Position numbers and translations under genes: made by a program. Below the pieces are notes generated by a model that made no database searches, had not been told where the DNA came from, and worked only from the letters and a program-made list of their open reading frames with translations. Shown piece by piece: positions 16,746 through 24,046 of a DNA stretch of 24,046 bases; within the stretch, counting starts at the first letter, position 1, and each line of letters begins with the position of its first letter. Source of the stretch: CAZLFQ01 sp964625465 (GTDB lineage Bacteria > Pseudomonadota > Alphaproteobacteria > Rickettsiales > Midichloriaceae); assembly GCA_964625465.1 (NCBI GenBank), contig CAZVFD010000022.1, positions 1 through 24,046 on the forward strand, given 5' to 3'.

Positions 16746-16777
16746 TGCTTTTTATTTAACTTAATTAGAGATAAGAA

Positions 16778-18140
16778 ATGAAAAAATTATTATTAACATC
16801 TGCTCTAGTTGCTGCTTTTGCTAGCTCTGCGTTCGCGCACTCTGGCCCAACAGTAACTCTCGGTGGATCACTTGACACACAATTGGGTGTTAGAAGCCAA
16901 AAGTCTGGTTTTGATACAGATGCTCCACAAGCTGCTGCTACTGCTCAAAACAAGCTTCATAAGTTTGCTATCGTGAACGATACAAAAGTTCATGTTAAAG
17001 CTGATGGTAAAGCTGGAAACGGTTTGAAATATGGCGGTATGGTTGAACTTGCAGCTGATACATCAAATGACAAATATGACCACTTTAACTTCAATTCAAA
17101 TTCAAACAGAACTTTTGCATATGTTGAAAGCATGTTTGGCCACCTTTCTGCTGGTAGCATGGCAGGCGTTGCTGATTCTATGACAGTTTCAGGTGATGGT
17201 ATTGCCCGCGCTACTATGGGCGATGCTAAACGTTGGTGGAATCCATACATCTATAGCACAGTGAGCGGTACAGCTGCTGCACCTCATACAGCTGCAGATC
17301 GTAAAGTTTCTGAACACTTCATTGTAACCCCTGCACTTCCGTCTAACTATGACACAGGTGGAGAAGCTCTTGCTACTAAAGTTAACTATATGACACCTAC
17401 ATATATGGGTTTCAAAGCTGGTTTAACTTATATTCCTGATATTGAGCAGCATGGTTCATTGCCCATATAGTGCATCCCTCTTTACGATTTTTNNNNNNNN
17501 NNGAAAAGATTCTGGCACTCTCAATACTATTGGAAGCACATCTTTTGTGAATGGACAAGACTTCACAGCAGCTTTCAAAAACATATTTAGCGGTGGCTTA
17601 CACTATGCTGGCAAAATGAGCAACGTTGGCTTGAAAGCTTCACTATTAGGTGAAACTGGTGATGCTAAAAACGCAAACTTCCCTCAAACAACAGCTGGTA
17701 ACAGACATGACTTAAGAGCTTGGTCTCTTGGTGGTAGCATGAATGTTGCAGGATTTACTCTTGCTGCATCTTATGGTGACTGGGGCAAGTCTGGTGTTCG
17801 TAAAGCACTTACAACTGGCAAGAAAAAATCTAGCTACTGGACAGTTGGCGCTGCTTATGAATACGGTTCAATGGGCGCAAGCTTAACATACGTGGAAAGC
17901 AAAAGAGGTGGGATCGATTCAACAACCACAGCAACTCCAGGTACAGCAGCTTTAGCTAAAGCAAAAGAACACAGAAATGTGACTTTAGGTTTAGACTATA
18001 AACTAGCTCCTGGATTTATGCCTTATGCTGAAGTTTCTTTCTTCAAACTTGATGAGAAAAATACAGGAACAGCTGCTGCTTCTCACAACAAGAAGAACGA
18101 TGGTTCAATCTTCTTAGCTGGTACAAAACTATCATTCTAA
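16778..18140 (+). pseudogene. Outer-membrane porin, reading frame broken at an assembly gap
   Basis: The N-terminal part (16778 to about 17450) starts with a clear signal peptide, MKKLLLTSALVAAFASSAFA|HSGP, and porin-like strands (VTLGGSLDTQLGV, KYGGMVELAADTSNDK, RTFAYVESMFGHLSAGSMAG). The C-terminal part (17503-18140) continues as barrel strands in a different frame and ends in GTKLSF with the terminal Phe. Between them lie an in-frame TAG at 17468 and 10 unresolved bases (17493-17502). Together this is one porin of more than 430 residues. The break is most likely an assembly artefact of unknown true gap length; joining of two paralogues or a real frameshift cannot be excluded. General porins admit small solutes. 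Confidence 0.75.
17493..17502. other. Assembly gap (10 N)
   Basis: Ten N characters mark an unresolved join inside the porin gene. The bases just before it (about 17450-17492) break the porin frame and do not look like porin coding sequence, so they may be a low-quality contig end. Confidence 0.95.
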
Positions 18141-18168
18141 TTTGAATGTAAGTTTAAAATACTATAGG

Positions 18169-18197
18169 ATAGCGGGAGTAACATCCCGCTATTTTTT
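18169..18197 (+). terminator. Rho-independent terminator after the porin, abutting the ppsR start codon
   Basis: A perfect 9-bp stem, ATAGCGGGA (18169-18177) and TCCCGCTAT (18184-18192), with loop GTAACA, runs into six T residues (18192-18197). The next base begins the ATG of ppsR. Confidence 0.85.
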
Positions 18198-19040
18198 ATG
18201 TCAAAATCTCTAAATCTCTACCTAGTTTCCGATTCTTCTGGCGAAACAGTAATATCAGTAAGCAGCGCTGTAATATCTCAATTCACAGATATCAACGTCG
18301 AGAAATTCATGTGGCCAATGCTGCGCTCTTTCAATCAAGTCGACAAGCTCGCCCACGATATAAAACAAAAACCCGGAATTGTACTCTACACCATGGGTGA
18401 TGATAAAATTAAAGAGTATATGAAAAACAAATGCTCCGAAGCTGGCGCCAAGTGCATTCCAGCAATCGAACATGTGATTGATGACTTTGTAAATCACCTG
18501 GGCGTTGAAGCCTCTAAACACGTCTCAGGTGCGAAGCACATGGATCTGTCAGAAAAATACTTTAGCCGCATAGAAGCAATAAACTTCGCAATAAATCATG
18601 ATGATGGCCAATCCTTACATGATATAAATGAAGCAGATGTGGTCTTGGTCGGAGTCTCCCGATCTTCTAAAAGCCCAACAACATTTTATTTAGCCCAAAG
18701 GGGTTTAAAAGTCGCAAATGTGCCCTATATACCAAATGTTGGACTAGGCATTAATCCTAAGGAAATTACAAAACCGCTGGTAATAGGCTTGATTATTTCA
18801 CCTGAAAGACTAAAGCAAATTAGATCAACGCGACTAAACTACTTAAATAGCGCCACTCTTGCTAAAGATTATATTGATGACCATAAAATACGCGATGAGA
18901 TTAGAGAGGTTCGACAATTGATTGCCGAAAATGGCTGGCCTTTTATTGACGTGACTGGCAAAGCAATTGAAGAAACTTCTGCGGAGATCATAAATATGTA
19001 CTTTGAAAAAGTTGGAGCAAGACAGACGTTTGGCTGGTAA
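18198..19040 (+). CDS. ppsR: Pyruvate,phosphate dikinase / PEP synthase regulatory protein (bifunctional kinase-pyrophosphorylase)
   Basis: A 280-residue DUF299 protein. Members switch PPDK or PEP synthase off by ADP-dependent phosphorylation of a Thr and on again by phosphate-dependent removal. Visible: the N-terminal LYLVSDSSGETV (7-18), RIEAINFAINHDDG (124-137), the P-loop GVSRSSKSPTT (152-162) with FYLAQRGLKVANVPYIP after it, and the C-terminal GWPFIDVTGKAIEETSAEI. The target dikinase is not in the window; in alphaproteobacteria PPDK is the usual one. ATG 18198 is needed to keep the conserved N terminus, yet it directly follows the terminator T-run and has no normal Shine-Dalgarno. Confidence 0.93.
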   Translation: MSKSLNLYLVSDSSGETVISVSSAVISQFTDINVEKFMWPMLRSFNQVDKLAHDIKQKPGIVLYTMGDDKIKEYMKNKCSEAGAKCIPAIEHVIDDFVNHLGVEASKHVSGAKHMDLSEKYFSRIEAINFAINHDDGQSLHDINEADVVLVGVSRSSKSPTTFYLAQRGLKVANVPYIPNVGLGINPKEITKPLVIGLIISPERLKQIRSTRLNYLNSATLAKDYIDDHKIRDEIREVRQLIAENGWPFIDVTGKAIEETSAEIINMYFEKVGARQTFGW

Positions 19041-19055
19041 TTAGCAAAATACTCA

Positions 19056-19064
19056 TGCTATATT
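19056..19064 (+). promoter_or_regulatory. Possible extended -10 promoter of ftsH
   Basis: TGCTATATT is an extended -10 type element (TG-n-TATATT) with no good -35 partner, 27 bases before the ftsH ATG in the 51-base gap after ppsR. Confidence 0.35.
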
Positions 19065-19091
19065 AAATTTAAATATGACTAAGTAATTATT

Positions 19092-21044
19092 ATGAAGAGA
19101 AAATTCAACAAAGGATCAGGCGGAAACAACGGGAATGACTTCACCAAAAAGATAATGTTGTGGCTCGGTATAGCCCTTCTCATCCTCCTTGTGTACGATT
19201 CATACGTTGGCGCTCACATGTCTGGCAGTAAAGTTGCTTTCTCAGACTTTCTTTCTAGAGTAGAAACAGGCCAAGTTACTGATGTAACTATGAGAGGTAA
19301 CCAAATCGATGGTAAGTTTTCAGACGGTACGCGCTTTACAACACTCGCTCCTAATTACCCAAATTTAGTTGATAAACTTACAGCACAAAATGTTAAAATT
19401 GAAGTCGCCCCTTTAGAAAGCTCATCAGGCGCTTTCTTGAATTTCTTCTTGTCGTGGCTGCCAATTATTATATTTATAGGTGTTTGGTTTTACGTTTTGA
19501 AGCAGATGCAGGGTGGTGGCGGGAAGGCCATGAGCTTTGGCAAGTCTAAAGCCAAAATGATTTCAGAAAAAAATAATAATATTACCTTCGCAGATGTTGC
19601 TGGCGTTGACGAAGCAAAAGAAGAATTAAAAGAGATTGTCGATTTCTTAAAAGACCCGCAAAAATTCCAAAAACTTGGTGGCAAAATCCCTAAAGGCTGT
19701 TTGTTAGTAGGCTCACCTGGCACAGGTAAAACTTTGCTTGCCAAAGCAATTGCTGGTGAGGCGAAGGTACCATTTTTCAGTATTTCGGGCTCAGATTTCG
19801 TTGAGATGTTTGTAGGCGTCGGTGCAAGCCGTGTTAGAGACATGTTCGACCAAGCTAAGAAGCATGCGCCGTGCATTATTTTCATCGATGAGATCGACGC
19901 AGTTGGCCGCCATAGAGGTGCAGGACTTGGTGGTGGTAACGATGAACGTGAACAAACACTTAACCAAATGCTTGTTGAAATGGATGGATTTGCGACCAAT
20001 GAGGGAGTTATAGTAATCGCTGCGACCAACCGTCCAGACGTACTTGACCCTGCATTACTAAGACCTGGTAGATTCGATAGGCAAATAGTTGTTTCGAACC
20101 CTGACATAAAGGGTCGTACACAAATTCTAGGTGTACATATCAAGAAAATTAAAGTTGGGCCAGATGTCGATTTAACCGTTGTAGCGCGAGGAACGCCTGG
20201 TTTCTCAGGTGCTGACTTGGCAAATTTAGTTAACGAAGCTGCGCTACTAGCAGCTCGTCAGAATAAGAACATCGTGACTATGCAAGATCTAGAAAATGCT
20301 AAGGACAAGGTCATGATGGGCGTTGAACGCAAATCTATGGTGATGAAGGAAGAGGAGAAAAAACTCACAGCTTACCACGAAGGTGGACATGCTATTGTTA
20401 CAGTCTTTATGCCAGCATCGGACCCAATTCACAAAGCTACAATCATTCCAAGAGGCAGAGCTTTGGGGATGGTGATGAGGCTGCCTGAAGATGACAGATT
20501 CTCAATGACACGCGAAAGGCTCAAAGCTGATATCGCCGTTGCTATGGGCGGTCGTGTTGCTGAAGAATTAATATTTGGCTATGACAAAGTTACAAGTGGA
20601 GCATCATCAGACATTAAAATGGCAACAAGCCTAGCTCGTAGAATGGTTACCCAATGGGGTATGAGTGATGCCATTGGCCCAGTTCTTGTTGGTGATGAGC
20701 GCGAAGAAGTATTCTTAGGACATTCTTTAGGCCATGAAAACAAACGTTCGGATAGCTTGGCTGCCACAATTGACGCTGAAGTCAGGAAGTTTGTTGATGA
20801 AGGTTATGCAACAGCTACTAAAATTCTGACTGAGCATATGGATAAACTCCACTTGCTAGCTAAGAATCTCCTTGAATACGAGACTCTTACAGGCGATGAA
20901 ATTAAGGATTTAATCGCTGGTAAGCCTGTCGACAGATCACAAAACAACATTGTAGATACTATTGACACTCCTTCAGTTCCTACAAGTGGTAAGAAAAAAC
21001 CGAAGGTTTCTCCAACTGAGAGTGATAATCCGCAGGGTGCGTAA
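19092..21044 (+). CDS. ftsH: ATP-dependent zinc metalloprotease FtsH
   Basis: A 650-residue inner-membrane AAA+ protease that degrades misfolded membrane proteins and short-lived regulators. Two membrane helices (about 21-39 and 115-136) flank a periplasmic domain. Walker A is GSPGTGKT (207-214), with Ser where many FtsH proteins have Pro. Walker B is IIFIDEIDAVG (D266, E267). The second region of homology is ATNRPDVLDPALLRPGRFDRQI. The protease site is H429-E-G-G-H433 (a HExxH motif) with the third zinc ligand D507 in SGASSDIKMA. Length and order are typical. The C-terminal tail (about 615-650) is polar and probably disordered. Confidence 0.97.
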   Translation: MKRKFNKGSGGNNGNDFTKKIMLWLGIALLILLVYDSYVGAHMSGSKVAFSDFLSRVETGQVTDVTMRGNQIDGKFSDGTRFTTLAPNYPNLVDKLTAQNVKIEVAPLESSSGAFLNFFLSWLPIIIFIGVWFYVLKQMQGGGGKAMSFGKSKAKMISEKNNNITFADVAGVDEAKEELKEIVDFLKDPQKFQKLGGKIPKGCLLVGSPGTGKTLLAKAIAGEAKVPFFSISGSDFVEMFVGVGASRVRDMFDQAKKHAPCIIFIDEIDAVGRHRGAGLGGGNDEREQTLNQMLVEMDGFATNEGVIVIAATNRPDVLDPALLRPGRFDRQIVVSNPDIKGRTQILGVHIKKIKVGPDVDLTVVARGTPGFSGADLANLVNEAALLAARQNKNIVTMQDLENAKDKVMMGVERKSMVMKEEEKKLTAYHEGGHAIVTVFMPASDPIHKATIIPRGRALGMVMRLPEDDRFSMTRERLKADIAVAMGGRVAEELIFGYDKVTSGASSDIKMATSLARRMVTQWGMSDAIGPVLVGDEREEVFLGHSLGHENKRSDSLAATIDAEVRKFVDEGYATATKILTEHMDKLHLLAKNLLEYETLTGDEIKDLIAGKPVDRSQNNIVDTIDTPSVPTSGKKKPKVSPTESDNPQGA

Positions 21045-21095
21045 AAAAGCAAAATAAATTCAGACATGTACTTCCGCCGCCTATAGCGCTGGAGT

Positions 21096-21101
21096 TATAA
21101 T
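21096..21101 (+). promoter_or_regulatory. Possible -10 element upstream of the 284-residue protein gene
   Basis: A perfect TATAAT lies 30 bases before the ATG at 21131. Only a poor -35 (TTCCGC at 21072-21077, spacer 18) is present, so this is tentative. Confidence 0.35.
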
Positions 21102-21130
21102 GCCTCTGTGATCATAAATTACAGGGATGT

Positions 21131-21985
21131 ATGTCCAAGGTTTTAAGAAGATTTTTCAATACTTTTTCAGTTCGCTCTGAGAAAGCCCTATTTATTAGGA
21201 CTAGGCCAGATGAAAATTTGCCAGAACAAAACAGAAAACAAATTGCTGAGATTATGAGAAATCACAACTTGCTATGCACTTTTAATGTTGTCATTGCTTT
21301 GGCGCAAACGGTCATGATTAGGCCCGTAGATAATAATAGGCTCTATGTTGTGGGTAGCCCACATATCGCTCTAGCTGCATTTGATGAGGATATGGAGATT
21401 ATCGATGGCTGCTCAGTGAGCAAAGGCATGCTTGCACCAAGAATCTTTTCAGGTCATAGATATGGAAATGATGAAATTGTAAGTCAAAAGTATATAACTG
21501 AGGCTAGATTTCAAGATTCAAAAAATTCGGCTAGGCATTATTTCGCTTGTCCTTCAATTGTTCAAAAATCATTTTCAGCCTATTCTAATGGAAAGAACTC
21601 CAGTAAGATTCATAATGCAGGCGGTGATTTCTATCTCATTGTATTGCCGACATTTACAGATAAACATAGGCTAATGCTAAGTATTCAATCTTTAATAGCA
21701 ACAGATAAGAAATATGATCGCATGAACAATAATTGCGGTCATGCCGTTTTAAAATCATGTGGGTCTCATCAAAAATTACCTTCTGGTTTAAGTACACAAG
21801 AAGCATTAGAGTTTGTTTTAAAGCATTTCAATATACCTATGCCCAATGAACTACCCGATTTGTTCCAATCTCCTATTGCTTTAGGGCATGCTGAGTCAGT
21901 ATTTCTTAGGGTCAAACGCCAAATTATGTATGAAGAAGATAGCTATAAAAGACATCTAAGACATTATTTTGATATAATATTATAA
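21131..21985 (+). CDS. Unknown protein, possible permuted NlpC/P60-like cysteine hydrolase
   Basis: A 284-residue protein not recognised as a named family. Two spots resemble the circularly permuted papain-like fold (LRAT, YiiX, DUF4105 and relatives). The first is RLYVVGSPHIALAAFDEDMEIIDG, with H78 as candidate base. The second is later, KYDRMNNNCGHAVLKSCG, with C202 as candidate nucleophile at the start of a helix, the usual His-then-Cys order of permuted forms. Members cleave peptide or ester bonds. No signal peptide or membrane helix is evident. The start ATG at 21131 has AGGG four bases upstream. It lies between ftsH and another unknown gene. The functional assignment is a hypothesis. 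Confidence 0.7.
   Translation: MSKVLRRFFNTFSVRSEKALFIRTRPDENLPEQNRKQIAEIMRNHNLLCTFNVVIALAQTVMIRPVDNNRLYVVGSPHIALAAFDEDMEIIDGCSVSKGMLAPRIFSGHRYGNDEIVSQKYITEARFQDSKNSARHYFACPSIVQKSFSAYSNGKNSSKIHNAGGDFYLIVLPTFTDKHRLMLSIQSLIATDKKYDRMNNNCGHAVLKSCGSHQKLPSGLSTQEALEFVLKHFNIPMPNELPDLFQSPIALGHAESVFLRVKRQIMYEEDSYKRHLRHYFDIIL
21949..21978 (+). promoter_or_regulatory. Possible promoter for the 291-residue protein gene
   Basis: AAGACA (21949-21954), an 18-base spacer and a perfect TATAAT (21973-21978) lie inside the end of the preceding coding region. Transcription would start near the preceding stop codon, just ahead of the inverted repeat at 22002-22033. Confidence 0.35.
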
Positions 21986-22001
21986 CTTCCATTGAATTTA
22001 A

Positions 22002-22033
22002 ATTTATCTAGTATATTTACTTTCTAGATAAAT
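22002..22033 (+). repeat. Perfect 10-bp inverted repeat before the 291-residue protein gene
   Basis: ATTTATCTAG (22002-22011) and CTAGATAAAT (22024-22033) are exact reverse complements around a 12-base loop. No T-run follows, and the ribosome-binding site AGAGG (22038-22042) comes 4 bases later. It could be an operator, a translational control hairpin, or the end of the upstream transcript. Confidence 0.6.
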
Positions 22034-22046
22034 ATTCAGAGGCCTT

Positions 22047-22922
22047 ATGCTCAGAAAGCCCTTAGCCCAAATTTACAATGACATCATTGGGAACCACAGA
22101 CTTCACGATCATTTAATTCCAGCATTTAGAAATTTAACGAGTGTTCCTCACCAAGCTATACCCACAATAGCTTCTTGTACAAGAGAATATGGGGTACACC
22201 CCGACACTTTGCCAGTCGTTCTAGGAACAATGAGATATATAGCTGAATTTAGAGGCGTATTGACAAATCCTAAGACATTCCATTCATTTGGAATACTGCT
22301 TTTAAGCTCTACTTATCATACCAGCAATAGGCATAGAGAGTTTGCGCGGAATAGAATCCAAATTAAGGATATTACAAGAGTAAGAGCTGCCCCATTTCTT
22401 ATGAATTTCTTTTCACACAATACTGAGGCTGCTAATGTCCTGTCCCGTCTTAATAACTTAAAAGAAACGCCTAGAATACCATTACTTACAGACCGACATT
22501 GGGCTACTGATTACTTTGGTTATAGAGATGTATGTCGAGAGTATAATAAGTCAAATTTAAGTAAAACGGAGGTGACTTACCTGCTTCAATTATGTTTTCA
22601 GATGGCTGATTTAGCTAGGCATTATGCAACTCTATCATTTCCACACAGGACCAAATGGTATAATACAGAAAAAAGAGAAATTGGCCAAACGTGGGAAATA
22701 TCAATAAAAGATCGAGAAGAAGCAGATAAAATAACTCGTGATACTTTCAATGAAGCCGAGATTGGATGCGCTGATAAAACGATAGTTAGACAGGCTCAAG
22801 AAAGGGCTCTCTCCGACCCAATGTTTTCACAACAAGTCATTGATATTGCTCAAGATTTTTATACTTTTCACGAGTTCGCGTCGCGCTTTTCTGCGCTAAG
22901 GGCTGGAGGGTGGAATAGGTAG
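22047..22922 (+). CDS. Unknown protein
   Basis: A 291-residue protein that I do not recognise. It has no signal peptide, membrane helix, zinc motif or low-complexity region. It looks like a soluble, mostly helical protein rich in His, Arg and Asn (HRLHDHLIPAFRNLTSVPH near the start, FYTFHEFASRFSALRAGG at the end). The start ATG is supported by AGAGG four bases upstream. It follows another unknown gene on the same strand with 61 bases between them, including a perfect inverted repeat and perhaps its own promoter. The next gene is rpmI, with its own promoter, so there is no operon evidence for a ribosomal link. Confidence 0.65.
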   Translation: MLRKPLAQIYNDIIGNHRLHDHLIPAFRNLTSVPHQAIPTIASCTREYGVHPDTLPVVLGTMRYIAEFRGVLTNPKTFHSFGILLLSSTYHTSNRHREFARNRIQIKDITRVRAAPFLMNFFSHNTEAANVLSRLNNLKETPRIPLLTDRHWATDYFGYRDVCREYNKSNLSKTEVTYLLQLCFQMADLARHYATLSFPHRTKWYNTEKREIGQTWEISIKDREEADKITRDTFNEAEIGCADKTIVRQAQERALSDPMFSQQVIDIAQDFYTFHEFASRFSALRAGGWNR

Positions 22923-22931
22923 CCTTAGCGC

Positions 22932-22960
22932 TTGCCAAGTAACGAATTGTACTGTATAAG
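22932..22960 (+). promoter_or_regulatory. Promoter and leader of rpmI-rplT-pheS
   Basis: TTGCCA (22932-22937), an exact 17-base spacer and TATAAG (22955-22960) form a good sigma-70-type promoter. Transcription should start near 22967, giving a leader of about 80 bases before rpmI. The leader contains the palindrome AGGCATGCCT (22990-22999). In other bacteria, L20 represses this operon through its leader; whether this one is such a target is not visible. Confidence 0.6.
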
Positions 22961-23048
22961 TATCCAAACAAAAGCGTTATAGGCTATTTAGGCATGCCTT
23001 TAATGCACCCTTGAAAGATAGGGAAAATAACTAAAATCGGAGATTAAA

Positions 23049-23249
23049 ATGCCAAAGATGAAAACCAAAAGCGGTGTTAAAAAGCGCTTTAAAGTTACAG
23101 CGACTGGAAAAGTTAAATCTAGCCAAGCTAACAAACAACACAACATGCGTAAGAGAAGCAAAAGACAACTTAGAAATCAGAGAGGGACAACAGTTCTACC
23201 TGATATGGAAGCAAAAAGAGTTAAGCAATTCATACCTTACGGTTTATAA
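23049..23249 (+). CDS. rpmI: 50S ribosomal protein L35 (bL35)
   Basis: A 66-residue, very basic protein of normal L35 length (MPKMKTKSGVKKRFKVTATGKVK...NKQHNMRKRSKRQLRNQRGTTVL...KQFIPYGL). It is part of the large ribosomal subunit. CGGAG nine bases before the ATG is the ribosome-binding site. It is the first gene of an L35-L20-PheS operon. infC, which precedes it in many other bacteria, is absent here. Confidence 0.97.
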   Translation: MPKMKTKSGVKKRFKVTATGKVKSSQANKQHNMRKRSKRQLRNQRGTTVLPDMEAKRVKQFIPYGL

Positions 23250-23271
23250 TTTTAATTAGTGGAGTTTAAAA

Positions 23272-23637
23272 ATGGCTAGAGTAAAAAGAGGGGTCACCTC
23301 AAGAGCGCGTCACAAAAAAGTATTAAAGATGGCAAAAGGCTATAGAGGCCGTGCTAAAAATTGTATTCGCGTTGCAATAGAGAAAGTAGAAAAGGCGTTG
23401 CGTTATGCATATAAAGACAGACGTCGTAAGAAAAGAGATTTCAGAGGCCTTTGGATCCAAAGGATCAATGCTGCTGTTAGAGAACATGGCATGGTATACT
23501 CTCAATTTATTAACGGATTGAAAGTATCAGGAATTGATCTAAATCGTAAAATGCTTTCAGAGATGGCAATCCATCAGCCTGATGCATTTGCAAAAGTAAT
23601 TGAATCAGCTAAGAAAGGTTTGTCTAAAGCTGCATAA
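23272..23637 (+). CDS. rplT: 50S ribosomal protein L20 (bL20)
   Basis: A 121-residue protein of normal L20 length. The N-terminal basic extension MARVKRGVTSRARHKKVLKMAKGYRGRAKN and the segment RRRKKRDFRGLWIQRINAAVREHGMVYSQFINGLKVSGIDLNRKMLSEMA are diagnostic. L20 is needed for early assembly of the large subunit and, in several bacteria, represses its own operon by binding the leader RNA. GGAG lies 8 bases before the ATG, 22 bases after rpmI. Confidence 0.98.
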   Translation: MARVKRGVTSRARHKKVLKMAKGYRGRAKNCIRVAIEKVEKALRYAYKDRRRKKRDFRGLWIQRINAAVREHGMVYSQFINGLKVSGIDLNRKMLSEMAIHQPDAFAKVIESAKKGLSKAA

Positions 23638-23653
23638 GTAAAATAGGTAATTA

Positions 23654-24046
23654 ATGTCTATAGAAGCAATCCGCAAAGACTTCGAAGAAAAAATAGCGAA
23701 GATTAACTCGTTACAAGATCTGGAGTCGATGCGGGTTTCTTTTTTGGGCAAAAGTGGAATACTCACTGAGCAAATGAAGCAAATCGCTAATTTGCCAGTT
23801 GAAGAAAAAAAATCTTTTGGCGCTTCCGTAAACCAGTTAAAAGAGTCTATCAGCCAAAAAATTGATTCATTAAAATCTAATCTTGAAGATGCAGCGCTGA
23901 ACCAAAAGTTAGCTAATGAATCAATCGATATCACTATAAACCCTAGAGATTATAAAGTTGGCAAATTGCACCCAATCGCAAAAGTAATTTCTGACGTAAA
24001 AGAAATTTTTGCCTACATGGGCTTTGAGGTTGCCGACGGGCCAGAT
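23654..24046 (+). CDS. pheS: Phenylalanyl-tRNA synthetase alpha subunit, N-terminal part
   Basis: The first 131 codons of PheS; the gene runs off the end of the window. The N-terminal coiled-coil tRNA-binding arm (about 1-95, with RVSFLGKSGILTEQMKQI matching the FLGK-G-x-LT signature) is followed by the beginning of the catalytic domain, GKLHPIAKVISDVKEIFAYMGFEVADGPD. PheS with PheT charges tRNA-Phe; pheT would be expected next. The ATG follows rplT by 16 bases, so it is co-transcribed with the ribosomal genes. Confidence 0.96.
   Translation, partial: MSIEAIRKDFEEKIAKINSLQDLESMRVSFLGKSGILTEQMKQIANLPVEEKKSFGASVNQLKESISQKIDSLKSNLEDAALNQKLANESIDITINPRDYKVGKLHPIAKVISDVKEIFAYMGFEVADGPD

Noticed and set aside
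23074..23259. A second frame of 61 codons overlapping rpmI
   Set aside because: Out of frame with the conserved L35 protein and without its own ribosome-binding site or domain.

Overview
The window looks like chromosome of an AT-rich alphaproteobacterium, probably host-associated. Supporting signs are the gene set (MJ0042 zinc-ribbon membrane protein, PPDK/PEP-synthase regulator, dapD-dapE-aminotransferase, rpmI-rplT-pheS without infC), an outer-membrane porin, a very large two-partner-secreted adhesin, and several proteins without a recognisable family. The lineage (Holosporales- or Rickettsiales-like) is inferred from gene content and not proven. No tRNA, rRNA, IS element, CRISPR array or prophage was seen. 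No gene-free stretch exceeds about 170 bases.

Layout. 1-705: the 3' end of one GNAT acetyltransferase and a complete second one, joined by an ATGA overlap. 746-9332: a two-partner secretion locus, with the outer-membrane transporter (TpsB) followed by a 2,237-residue filamentous-hemagglutinin-like exoprotein (TpsA). TpsA contains two families of tandem repeats and ends in a cysteine pair. 9485-9760: HU. 9815-13388, minus strand: xanthine-guanine phosphoribosyltransferase, a 545-residue protein of unknown family, folK, and an MJ0042 zinc-ribbon membrane protein. 13446-16628: dapD-dapE-dapC/argD, a tight operon for three consecutive steps of diaminopimelate synthesis. 16778-18140: a porin gene broken by a 10-N assembly gap. 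18198-21044: ppsR and ftsH. 21131-22922: two unknown proteins. 23049-24046: rpmI, rplT and the start of pheS.

How the genes work together. TpsB should thread TpsA across the outer membrane, and the TpsA C-terminal cysteine loop suggests it stays anchored at the cell surface. DapD, the aminotransferase and DapE turn tetrahydrodipicolinate into LL-diaminopimelate for peptidoglycan and lysine, so this organism appears to make its own wall precursor. The remaining known genes are core functions.

The most interesting points are: (i) a motif in the unknown 545-residue protein that resembles the eukaryotic actin-capping-protein-interaction (CPI) motif, behind a near-consensus promoter; (ii) the cysteine-pair anchor and tandem-repeat structure of TpsA; (iii) a possible circularly permuted NlpC/P60-like cysteine hydrolase between ftsH and rpmI; (iv) a terminator whose T-run touches the ppsR start codon; (v) palindromes overlapping predicted promoters. 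All of these are readings of the sequence without database searches.
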